DNA from: an uncultured bacterium
Lineage (GTDB): Bacteria; Patescibacteriota; Minisyncoccia; Phycocordibacterales; CAIZLB01
Length of the DNA stretch: 44,644 bases
NCBI GenBank assembly: GCA_903864515.1
Contig: CAIPFZ010000027.1
Span: forward strand, 1 to 44,644
Direction of reading: 5' to 3'
Positions 8,943-15,457 of the stretch are shown in pieces (positions within the stretch are counted from its first letter, which is position 1; each line of letters starts with the position of its first letter). The notes beneath the pieces are model-generated. The model was not told the origin of the DNA, did no database searches, and saw only the letters and a list, made by a program, of their open reading frames with translations. Position numbers and translations under genes: made by a program.

Positions 8943-8975
8943 CAAAACCGCCCAGCGCAATCTGGGCGGCTTTTG
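8943..8975. terminator. Intrinsic terminator
   Basis: Stem CCGCCCAG / CTGGGCGG (8948-8955 with 8962-8969), extended by CAAAA/TTTTG, with T-rich sequence on the plus-strand side. It ends the 8458 gene and may also stop binding protein 4 transcripts coming from the other side. Confidence 0.85.
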
Positions 8976-8986
8976 ATTTGATTATT

Positions 8987-10144
8987 TTATTTTGCTTCCA
9001 CAAACTCTCCACCCCTAACCCCCTTCAAAACAAACGCATCATCCTTGGTGATCACAAAACCCATCTTATCAAAGACAATCTCCGGCATTGAAGATCCTTT
9101 GGTAAATTTTATTTTTGTAATCTCATTCATTATTCCTTCCCTACTCAATTCCCTACCACTAACCACCGTCTTCCTCATCGCCTCAACTGTAACAAGCATT
9201 GCATCGTATGATGTGACGGCACTTGGCGAAAGTGGTTTGGAGCCAAATCGTGCTATATAAGCTTTTTCAAATTCTGCATATTTAGAATCTTGTCCTGGTG
9301 TACTGTAATATAGTGAACCTTCAAGAGTTCCTGTACAATTTGCCAATGCTTTAGGTGTTCCAGCAGATTCTGTTGAAAGAAGTGGAACGTTTAATCCCTG
9401 ATTCTTTGCTTGTTGAATGAGCAAGCATTCTAAATCTGCATAAGATCCAAAGACAGCATCTGGTTTTGTCTGCTTTGCTTTTGCAATCAAAGTCTTGTAA
9501 TCAGTATTTGCTAAATCATTTCCATACTCCTCACTAACAATTTCAACACCATAATCTTTTGCATGATTCTTCATCAGGTCCGATGTATATTTCCAAAATC
9601 CAAATCCAGCAGGTTGCACAATCGCAACCCTTTTATACCCCTTCTTTTTTGCAAATTTGAGTATAGTTTTGATTCCAACTTCATCAGAGTAAAATGTTCC
9701 AAAGAAATATGGAGAAGAAACTTTTTCTTCAACTTGAGGAGATGAGTTGGGACTGATTATTGGAATTTTTAAGTCCAATGATAACGGAACCGCAATTGAT
9801 GCAGAGTCATCCCATTGTGGACCAACTATTGCTAAGACCTTATCAACATTCACAAGTTTTTGTATTGCTGATGAAGTGACCTTCAATTTATCAATTGATA
9901 CATCTTCACTTATCATCTCAATTTTTCTCCCCTCTACCCCACCATTTTTATTGATATATTCAACTGCAAGCAAGGCTCCATTTCGCTCTTCTTGGCCGAC
10001 GTCTGATCCAAAGCCACTTAAAGCCGATATTTGCCCCACCTTGATGACCTTACCCTCCATTTCACCTTTATTACCAGAGAGGTACAAATACCCTCCCAAA
10101 ACCCCTATTAATACAATTGCGGCTATAATATTTATTTTTTTCAT
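8987..10144 (-). CDS. LivJ/LivK-family substrate-binding protein 4, membrane-anchored
   Basis: 385 aa. Anchor helix at residues 4-22 (INIIAAIVLIGVLGGYLYLS), no lipobox. VIKVGQISALSGFGSDVGQE then RNGALLAVEYINKNGGVEGR matches the classical LivK pattern better than some paralogues, as do VGPQWDDSASIAVPLSLDLK and the C-terminal SYDAMLVTVEAMRK. Divergent from regulator 4 with only 44 bp between start codons. Probably binds an amino acid-like ligand; this is inferred from the family only. Confidence 0.9.
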   Translation of the reverse strand: MKKINIIAAIVLIGVLGGYLYLSGNKGEMEGKVIKVGQISALSGFGSDVGQEERNGALLAVEYINKNGGVEGRKIEMISEDVSIDKLKVTSSAIQKLVNVDKVLAIVGPQWDDSASIAVPLSLDLKIPIISPNSSPQVEEKVSSPYFFGTFYSDEVGIKTILKFAKKKGYKRVAIVQPAGFGFWKYTSDLMKNHAKDYGVEIVSEEYGNDLANTDYKTLIAKAKQTKPDAVFGSYADLECLLIQQAKNQGLNVPLLSTESAGTPKALANCTGTLEGSLYYSTPGQDSKYAEFEKAYIARFGSKPLSPSAVTSYDAMLVTVEAMRKTVVSGRELSREGIMNEITKIKFTKGSSMPEIVFDKMGFVITKDDAFVLKGVRGGEFVEAK

Positions 10145-10152
10145 GAATACTA

Positions 10153-10204
10153 TTGTTTAATTATTAATGTTGTTGTATTATATTGGGTATGGAAAATAAA
10201 ACAA
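10153..10204. promoter_or_regulatory. Overlapping divergent promoters of binding protein 4 and regulator 4
   Basis: Plus strand: TTGTTT (10153-10158), 17 bp, TATTAT (10176-10181), then 7 nt to the regulator ATG at 10189. Minus strand: TTGTTT (10204-10199, inside the regulator CDS), 16 bp, TATAAT (10182-10177). The two -10 boxes share the same bases, so RNA polymerase cannot use both at once. A regulator bound here would control both directions. Confidence 0.62.
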
Positions 10205-10962
10205 ACTCTCCACTTCTGGAGAAGAACATAGGTACAATCTTAAAGAGACAAGGATTTACTAATAATGAAGTTTTGATTTATGAATATCTATTAAAGAACG
10301 GTCGATCAAAATCCGGACCAATTATTAAACATACAAAAGTAGCCAGCTCTGCATTTTATGAAGCGGTCTCTTCCCTAACAAACAAGGGGTTCATTTCTTA
10401 TGAGGTAATAAACAATATAAAATTCTATAATCCAGAAACACCCGAGAGACAAATCAATCAATTACAAAATGACATTGGAGATTTAAAAGCAATCTCTGAG
10501 ATGTTAGGAGAAATTACTTCTGCACAGCGCGATAGAAATATGATAAATGTCTATGAAGGTAATTACGGATTCAAAAGAGCGTTTGAAGAATTTACAAAGA
10601 AAGTTAATAATAAAGATCAAGTTAAAATAATTTCATATAATACAGAATATGAAAAACAATATGATTTCAGAAAGTTCTTCGTTAATCTTGATAAAGGCAT
10701 ACAAGAGCGAGGTGGTGTTGCAAAGGTGTTAATGCAAAAGGAACTTCAGGGGTTATTCAAGAAAGAAAGAGCTGGAATAAATATTTACGATATAAAAACC
10801 CTCCCCTCCAAATACTTTGGACCCTGGGCAATAGACACAACCCCGCATGAGGTTCTCATCTCCATCATTTCAGATAATCCAGTTGCAATTAGTATTAAGC
10901 ACCCAATCATTGTTGAGTCATTTAATAAGAACTTTGACTATTTGTGGGGTTCAGCGAAGTAG
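10189..10962 (+). CDS. TrmB-like transcriptional regulator (regulator 4)
   Basis: 257 aa from ATG 10189 (a TTG two codons upstream also keeps the frame). Winged HTH: LKRQGFTNNEVLIYEYLLKN, then VASSAFYEAVSSLTNKGFIS. Effector half starts INVYEGNYGFKRAFEEF and ends VAISIKHPIIVESFNKNFDY. Divergent from binding protein 4, with overlapping promoters. Confidence 0.86.
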   Translation: MENKTNSPLLEKNIGTILKRQGFTNNEVLIYEYLLKNGRSKSGPIIKHTKVASSAFYEAVSSLTNKGFISYEVINNIKFYNPETPERQINQLQNDIGDLKAISEMLGEITSAQRDRNMINVYEGNYGFKRAFEEFTKKVNNKDQVKIISYNTEYEKQYDFRKFFVNLDKGIQERGGVAKVLMQKELQGLFKKERAGINIYDIKTLPSKYFGPWAIDTTPHEVLISIISDNPVAISIKHPIIVESFNKNFDYLWGSAK

Positions 10963-10977
10963 CAAAAGAGGCAACAT

Positions 10978-11013
10978 AAAATACCCAACATTTTGTATGA
11001 TGTTGGGTATTTT
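10978..11013. terminator. Bidirectional intrinsic terminator
   Basis: Perfect 14-bp stem AAAATACCCAACAT / ATGTTGGGTATTTT around an 8-nt loop. It ends regulator 4 (plus) and the convergent methyltransferase (minus). Confidence 0.88.
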
Positions 11014-11031
11014 AATTTACTGAACAGCTAA

Positions 11032-11823
11032 TTAAACCTTCACCGCACTCACTGTAATCACTAGATCATATCTCTTTCCCCATTCAACATCTGTAAAACC
11101 AAGTTTTTCAAACATTTCTATTTGCTCATTAACTGTTATCTTAACCTTTTCATCTTCCCACATGTGATTTATCCACTCTTCTCTTACCTGTCTAAAGTGA
11201 TCCGCTCTAACCAAACCCTCTGTCTTTGAAACTTCATCAGCAACGTCATCAAATTTATCATAGCTTTTTAATTCCCCATCTAAATCTTTCTTATGTGCTT
11301 CCTCATCATCTTCAGCATATTTGTCGCCGTTAATAAACACACCACCCTTTTTTAATTTTTTGGAAATAAGTTCAATAACTTTATTTCTGAAATCTGGAGT
11401 GAAGTTATGTAATGTATATACAGATGCAAATACGTCAAAACTCTCGTCTAGGCATGATTCAAGAAAGGCTAAGATATCGGCCATAACAAATTCAACCCTA
11501 CTTTTTAATTCTTCTATTGTTGCAAATCTTCCTTTAACAACATCAAGCATTTTAGGTTCATTATCAACAGCAACAACCTTGACTCTAGGATCTGCTTTAA
11601 TTAATTCAAGAGTTGTTATTCCAGTTCCAGGGCCAGCCTCTAATACTTTAATCTCTGTTGCATCAATACAATGATTTTGAAGATATTTTTTTAAAGCCAA
11701 ACCGGTTTGTGATTCAAATTCATTATACCAATCTAGTGCAAGTAATAATTCATCGTATTCTGCCCCTCCTAGAATACTTGAAAATCTGGCGTCGTAGGAG
11801 CTTATGTTTTGTTGTGTTGTCAT
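11032..11823 (-). CDS. Class I SAM-dependent methyltransferase
   Basis: 263 aa. Rossmann-type SAM motif I IKVLEAGPGTGITTLELIKA (residues ~55-75), acidic motif II VVAVDNEPKMLDVV, then VEFVMADI and the post-motif strand DVFASVYTLHNF. Substrate unknown; the fold is that of small-molecule methyltransferases. It lies downstream of binding protein 5 on the same strand, but a hairpin terminator and a TATGAT/TACAAT box just before the ATG suggest its own, near-leaderless transcript. Confidence 0.82.
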   Translation of the reverse strand: MTTQQNISSYDARFSSILGGAEYDELLLALDWYNEFESQTGLALKKYLQNHCIDATEIKVLEAGPGTGITTLELIKADPRVKVVAVDNEPKMLDVVKGRFATIEELKSRVEFVMADILAFLESCLDESFDVFASVYTLHNFTPDFRNKVIELISKKLKKGGVFINGDKYAEDDEEAHKKDLDGELKSYDKFDDVADEVSKTEGLVRADHFRQVREEWINHMWEDEKVKITVNEQIEMFEKLGFTDVEWGKRYDLVITVSAVKV

Positions 11824-11842
11824 AATATAATTGTATCATACA

Positions 11843-11873
11843 ATAAAAATCATCCGGAATGAATGATTTTTAT
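11843..11873. terminator. Intrinsic terminator after binding protein 5
   Basis: Stem ATAAAAATCAT / ATGATTTTTAT with a 9-nt loop, A/T-rich on both sides. It lies between the stop of binding protein 5 and the start of the methyltransferase. The AT-rich stem makes it weaker than the others here. Confidence 0.55.
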
Positions 11874-11889
11874 TTATTTTTACTTATTT

Positions 11890-12999
11890 TTATTTAAGTT
11901 CTACAGGTATTCCAGACTTAATGATCATTGTCTTAAAATCTTTTGTGAAAGCCCCCTTTCCATCGGAATTCAAAATACCAGATTGTCCGTCATATGTCTT
12001 AATGTTATTAAGATATTTTTGCACAACGTTTGTGTCCAGAGACTTTGTTTCCTTTATACCTTTAGCAATCAACATAACAGCATCGTAAGCTGAATCAGAT
12101 CCAATTTCCACTTCTCTATTGTAAATACTTTTATATTTTGCTGAGAAATCTGCTTTAGGAGTAAGGGCGGTTAAAAACTCCCAACCGTTACATGTTCCCT
12201 CACAATTCTTTATAACTGTATTATCTAGTGTTATGGAATATGTTGGCATCTTAATCCCCAAATCTCTCATTTGTTTTCCATATACAGAGGTTAATCCGTA
12301 ACCATCTGAAGTAACAACAATTGCTTGCAGATCTTTTATTTGCTTAAGTTTCAATAAATCTGTTCTTACGTCTCTCTGATCTGTTGTTGGTTCGTAAACA
12401 AAACTCACAACACCACCCAATTTTTCAAATCTTTCCTTGAAAGCCATAGTCTGCGCCTTACACCAAACTTCATTAGCTCCAAGTATCGCTACGTTTTTAA
12501 CACCTTTAGCAAGCACGTAATCAGCAAGCTTTGCAGAAAGAATGTAATCATGAGGCCATGTGTTGAATATGAATTTACTTGTTTCGTTAAAGTTAGCATT
12601 TCCAAGACTTGGAGAAATGACGATTTCATTAGTAATTAAATCCTTTATAGGATCGCCGTTCTTTGACCAAGATGGACCAACGATAAATTTAACACCATCT
12701 GTTTGAGTTAGCTTTCTAAACGCACCAACTGTTTTAGCTGGGTCTCCTGCATCATCTTCATGTATGGCAACAACCTTCTTACCAAGTATTCCACCTTGAT
12801 CGTTTATTTCTTTGATTGCCAAATCCATTCCATTTCTAGCAGCTTCTCCCCATGAAGCACCGTCCCCTGATTCAATCAAGATGCTACCAATTTTTATTTC
12901 ATTAATTGCAGATAAATTGTTTTGATTCTTGTTACTGACCCAAACTCCCAAGACAATCAAAATGATTATCACTATTCCAATTATTATTTTTTTATTCAT
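11890..12999 (-). CDS. LivJ/LivK-family substrate-binding protein 5, membrane-anchored
   Basis: 369 aa from ATG 12999. The frame remains open to 13119, but that extension translates a ribozyme repeat and is rejected; the chosen start gives the family's MNKK plus helix (IIIGIVIIILIVLGVWVS). EIKIGSILIESGDGASWGEA and NGMDLAIKEINDQGGILGKK follow the LivK pattern, with VGPSWSKNGDPIKDLI. A Cys pair in NCEGTCNGWE may form a disulfide. It is the last cistron of a minus-strand array in which three small ORFs and three hammerhead-like repeats separate it from regulator 5. Confidence 0.88.
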   Translation of the reverse strand: MNKKIIIGIVIIILIVLGVWVSNKNQNNLSAINEIKIGSILIESGDGASWGEAARNGMDLAIKEINDQGGILGKKVVAIHEDDAGDPAKTVGAFRKLTQTDGVKFIVGPSWSKNGDPIKDLITNEIVISPSLGNANFNETSKFIFNTWPHDYILSAKLADYVLAKGVKNVAILGANEVWCKAQTMAFKERFEKLGGVVSFVYEPTTDQRDVRTDLLKLKQIKDLQAIVVTSDGYGLTSVYGKQMRDLGIKMPTYSITLDNTVIKNCEGTCNGWEFLTALTPKADFSAKYKSIYNREVEIGSDSAYDAVMLIAKGIKETKSLDTNVVQKYLNNIKTYDGQSGILNSDGKGAFTKDFKTMIIKSGIPVELK

Positions 13000-13046
13000 A
13001 TTATTTATATATTTGTTTAATTTTACCCCTCGAAAATATGTCAATT

Positions 13047-13125
13047 TGTTTCGTCCTTTTAGACTCATCAGGCAAGATACACATCTTGCGACAGTGGAAG
13101 TTTTAGGAGAAACTTCCAAACCGAT
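13047..13125 (-). ncRNA. Hammerhead ribozyme (type III), copy 1
   Basis: On the minus strand the order is: hairpin GGAAGTTT...AAACTTCC, ACTGTC, stem I GCAAGAT-GTGT-ATCTTGC, core CTGATGA, stem II GTCT-AAAA-GGAC, core GAAAC. This is the full hammerhead core, with GUC as cleavage triplet and predicted cut between 13090 and 13089. Stem III is short: U-A, G-C and U-A pairs, then a C/A mismatch in this copy. It lies between the 13135 ORF and binding protein 5, whose start codon would be about 90 nt downstream of the cut. Activity is inferred from structure. Confidence 0.8.
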
Positions 13126-13134
13126 TTGAAAAAT

Positions 13135-13623
13135 CTAGTGCCAACAATACTTAGAAGATGAATATCCCCCGATTTCACCAAATACTTCACAAGGCTTGGA
13201 CTTCTTTCCAATCATCAAAGTAAGAATTATCGGATTTTCTTCACCTCCAGTAAAAACTTGTTTGAGAATACTTTTCCAGATAGCAACATCTTCCTTTGTG
13301 CCGTAAAAAATCTTACCGATATCTCCGACACTCACGCATTCCTTTCCATGGCCAAACCCTCCACTTACGATAATGGTTGGAACCATCCAGCTCCAACACA
13401 GGCAAGCTACCTTGAACCCAGAATGTTTTTCCTCCATATTCATGTCAGAAATGACAAAATCAAATTTTGGACAATCATTTCCGACCTCATTGAAGAAATC
13501 AGCTGCGGAATTAAAAGTTGATATGTTGGCGTTTGGTAGAAATTCATTAATAGCAATAACTGCTGCTTTGAGATTTTCTGGAGTATCATCAACTATCGCA
13601 ATATTTTTGATATTGTTTTTCAT
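13135..13623 (-). CDS. Receiver-like (response regulator) domain protein, cassette ORF C
   Basis: 162 aa. NIAIVDDTPENLKAAVIAIN carries the acidic pair of a REC domain, and FDFVISDMNMEEKHSGFKVA supplies the likely phosphoacceptor Asp (~residue 58). TIIVSGG fits the beta-4 Ser/Thr position. The conserved beta-5 Lys is not clear and the C-terminus (KPCEVFGEIGGYSSSKYCWH) is unusual, so it may be a degenerate or repurposed receiver. No DNA-binding domain follows. It lies between ribozyme repeats 2 and 1. Its leader (GTAGAAAG about 12 nt before ATG) is shared with the other two cassette ORFs. Confidence 0.6.
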   Translation of the reverse strand: MKNNIKNIAIVDDTPENLKAAVIAINEFLPNANISTFNSAADFFNEVGNDCPKFDFVISDMNMEEKHSGFKVACLCWSWMVPTIIVSGGFGHGKECVSVGDIGKIFYGTKEDVAIWKSILKQVFTGGEENPIILTLMIGKKSKPCEVFGEIGGYSSSKYCWH

Positions 13624-13662
13624 TTTTCTATACTTTCTACTTTTGTTTTAAAGATCTGGTTT

Positions 13663-13742
13663 CTGTTTCGTCCTTTTGGACTCATCAGGCAAGATACATA
13701 TCTTGCGACAGTGGAAGTTTTAGGAGAAACTTCCAAACCGAT
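13663..13742 (-). ncRNA. Hammerhead ribozyme (type III), copy 2
   Basis: Best-formed copy. Minus strand: GGTTT, hairpin GGAAGTTT...AAACTTCC, ACTGTC, stem I GCAAGAT-ATGT-ATCTTGC, CTGATGA, stem II GTCC-AAAA-GGAC, GAAACAG, AAACC. Stem III is CUGU/ACAG, and the outer GGTTT can pair with the AAACC that follows, enclosing the GGAAG hairpin. Predicted cut between 13707 and 13706. Stem II is GTCC/GGAC here against GTCT/AGAC in copy 3, a compensatory change that supports the RNA structure. Confidence 0.85.
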
Positions 13743-13761
13743 TACAGTAGATACCAGTTAA

Positions 13762-14217
13762 TCATTGAAGCCTGCGAATAAACGCAAACTCAATACCGCT
13801 ACCGTATGGGACATTCATTGCGTAATCGAAACCATGGAAATGGTGAACCGCAAGAAAGACGTTACTTACAGACCTTTCTTGTCCAGGCTGTTGTGCCCTT
13901 CTAGACTCAGATGCAAAGACAAAACATTCTTCATTTCCCAACCCCTCCTGAATGACGTAATGAAATGGCAAGTAAGATGGACAAAGATCAAAGCCATCAG
14001 CAAGCGCTAAGTCAAAGAACTCCTTGCAAGGCACTACACCGGTGAGTTTGTATTTACAGCACCTCAACCCAACAAGCTCAACGGTTTCAATCTGAGGAAC
14101 TTGTCCAGGTAAAAAATGTCTTGCAATGTTTGGATATTTATTAACAGCCTTTTCTTGAAGTTGACGTCCGCTAATTCCACCAATTTGAAGACGTGGAACA
14201 ATTATTCTTTGGCACAT
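13762..14217 (-). CDS. Hypothetical protein, cassette ORF B
   Basis: 151 aa, soluble. No recognised family. A notable segment is ALADGFDLCPSYLPFHYVIQ, and the C-terminus YGSGIEFAFIRRLQ. It starts MCQRIIVPRLQIGGISGRQL. It is less AT-rich than the binding-protein genes around it. Flanked by ribozyme repeats 3 (upstream) and 2 (downstream) on its own strand, with the shared leader motif GTAGAGAAAAA just before the ATG. Confidence 0.6.
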   Translation of the reverse strand: MCQRIIVPRLQIGGISGRQLQEKAVNKYPNIARHFLPGQVPQIETVELVGLRCCKYKLTGVVPCKEFFDLALADGFDLCPSYLPFHYVIQEGLGNEECFVFASESRRAQQPGQERSVSNVFLAVHHFHGFDYAMNVPYGSGIEFAFIRRLQ

Positions 14218-14251
14218 AATTTTTCTCTACTTGTTTTAATGACCATGTTTC

Positions 14252-14330
14252 TGTTTCGTCTTTTCAGACTCATCAGGCAAGATACACATCTTGCAACAGT
14301 GGAAGTTTTAGGAGAAACTTCCAAACCGAG
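14252..14330 (-). ncRNA. Hammerhead ribozyme (type III), copy 3
   Basis: Minus strand: hairpin GGAAGTTT...AAACTTCC, ACTGTT, stem I GCAAGAT-GTGT-ATCTTGC, CTGATGA, stem II GTCT-GAAA-AGAC (GNRA loop), GAAACAG. The cleavage triplet is GUU, still within the NUH rule, with the predicted cut between 14296 and 14295. Stem III is CUGU/ACAG. The stem II pair change against copy 2 is compensatory. Confidence 0.82.
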
Positions 14331-14336
14331 TGTCAA

Positions 14337-14549
14337 TCAATAATCATCATCATAGTTAGGCATACGTCCGCCATTGAACCTTACATCCCTAACAATTGAT
14401 TCCATACCAGGGCCAATCTTTTTTGCCTCTTCCATTGCCTGACAGTAAAGATCCCCTGCAAGCCGATGATCATCAATTCGGCGGTCTTCTTTGAGACATT
14501 GCTTCATCAAATCATCAATCTTCTTCAGTTTTTCTCTTATATTACTCAT
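14337..14549 (-). CDS. Small hypothetical protein, cassette ORF A
   Basis: 70 aa, charged, mostly helical (IREKLKKIDDLMKQCLKEDR), ending GGRMPNYDDDY. No recognised family. First ORF of the ribozyme-separated array on the minus strand. The leader GTAGAAAGGAATAAAT before the ATG matches those of ORFs B and C and contains a usable AAGGA ribosome binding site. Confidence 0.55.
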   Translation of the reverse strand: MSNIREKLKKIDDLMKQCLKEDRRIDDHRLAGDLYCQAMEEAKKIGPGMESIVRDVRFNGGRMPNYDDDY

Positions 14550-14664
14550 ATTTATTCCTTTCTACTTGGTGTGCTTTATCACCAGGTTCTGACATAAATA
14601 TATTCCTAAATTACATATTGTGTTGAGAAATAGAGCTTAAATGTAATAGAATACCCATATTTCC

Positions 14665-14701
14665 CAATATATATTGACATTCAAGGATGTGCTGTTATAA
14701 T
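14665..14701 (+). promoter_or_regulatory. Promoter of regulator 5 with palindrome
   Basis: TTGACA (14674-14679), 16-bp spacer, TATAAT (14696-14701). A 12-bp perfect palindrome CAATATATATTG (14665-14676) overlaps the -35 box and may be an operator. The transcript would carry about 30 nt before the ATG at 14738. Confidence 0.65.
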
Positions 14702-14737
14702 TATAGTGTAATAAATAGTTACAATTTAAATAAATAT

Positions 14738-15457
14738 ATGAATTATCCAATATTAAAAAACCTTGGCTTAGACCAAAATGAAGAAAAGACTTATTTGTTT
14801 TTGCTAGAAAACGGAGCTTCCTCCCCTACTGACATTGAAAAGAAGATAGATATTCACAGACCAATAGTTTATAAATCACTTGAGTCCTTAAAGAATAAAA
14901 ATCTAGTAACTATTTCCCCTAAAGGAAAAAGAACTCTTTACATTGCTGAGTCACCAGAAAAGCTGGAATATATTTTTAGAGAATTAGAAAAAAACTTCTT
15001 TAATGATGTAGAAGATTTACATAACCTATATGAATTAGGACAAAAGAATAAACCAAAAATTACCTACAGTGAAGGAAAACAAGCTATTCAGGATTCATAT
15101 ATGGATATACCAAACACATTAGATAAAGATGCGGAGTATTATAGGTACATGTCTGTGCAAAATTCCAATCGTGAGAAGTTTCTTCCAAAAGGATACAGAG
15201 AATTACGAGACAAGAAGGGTCTTGAGAGTATGATTATCACAAACAAGTCTTCAAAGAAGGACAAGGTAAGGCTTGGTTCTAGAGTTAAGGTATTACCAGA
15301 TTCTTGTGGACTATTTGAATATAACATTGGGCAAGTGGTATATGGAGACAAGGTAGCGATAGTTGATTATGATTCTCAATCCGTAATCACAATCAATCAC
15401 CCTAAATTTGCAGAATTTCAAAAGAAGCTTTTTAAATTGTTATTTGAGAAGATCTAA
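14738..15457 (+). CDS. TrmB-like transcriptional regulator (regulator 5)
   Basis: 239 aa from ATG 14738. The frame opens at 14687, but that ATG lies inside the promoter, and MNYPILKNLGLDQNEEKTYL aligns with the starts of the other regulators. Winged HTH continues IDIHRPIVYKSLESLKNKNL. Effector half starts KPKITYSEGKQAIQDSYMD and ends VAIVDYDSQSVITINHPKFA. It points away from the ribozyme array and binding protein 5, the presumed partner. Confidence 0.86.
   Translation: MNYPILKNLGLDQNEEKTYLFLLENGASSPTDIEKKIDIHRPIVYKSLESLKNKNLVTISPKGKRTLYIAESPEKLEYIFRELEKNFFNDVEDLHNLYELGQKNKPKITYSEGKQAIQDSYMDIPNTLDKDAEYYRYMSVQNSNREKFLPKGYRELRDKKGLESMIITNKSSKKDKVRLGSRVKVLPDSCGLFEYNIGQVVYGDKVAIVDYDSQSVITINHPKFAEFQKKLFKLLFEKI

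Larger units (their letters stand above)
13047..14580 (-). repeat. Array of three ORF-plus-ribozyme units (cassette-like)
   Basis: Three direct repeats of ~79 bp at 13047, 13663 and 14252 follow ORFs C, B and A on the coding strand, spaced 616 and 589 bp. Similarity extends past the ribozyme into the next leader (GAAACAGAAAC...AAAACAA..GTAGA). A partly matching sequence (CAGAACC...ACCAAGTAGAAAGG) precedes ORF A. The repeats are far more alike than the ORFs between them. The array sits exactly between binding protein 5 and regulator 5, which in the other loci adjoin directly. No integrase, transposase or reverse transcriptase is in the window. Confidence 0.65.

Noticed and set aside
11890..13119. 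A longer binding protein 5 starting at 13119.
   Set aside because: The extra 40 codons translate the ribozyme repeat, and all paralogues begin with MNKK/MKK plus the membrane helix, matching the ATG at 12999.
13047..14330. CRISPR array or integron attC sites.
   Set aside because: Only three copies about 600 bp apart with ORFs between, far too widely spaced for CRISPR. The repeat lacks the RYYYAAC/GTTRRRY boxes of attC and is fully explained as hairpin plus hammerhead core.
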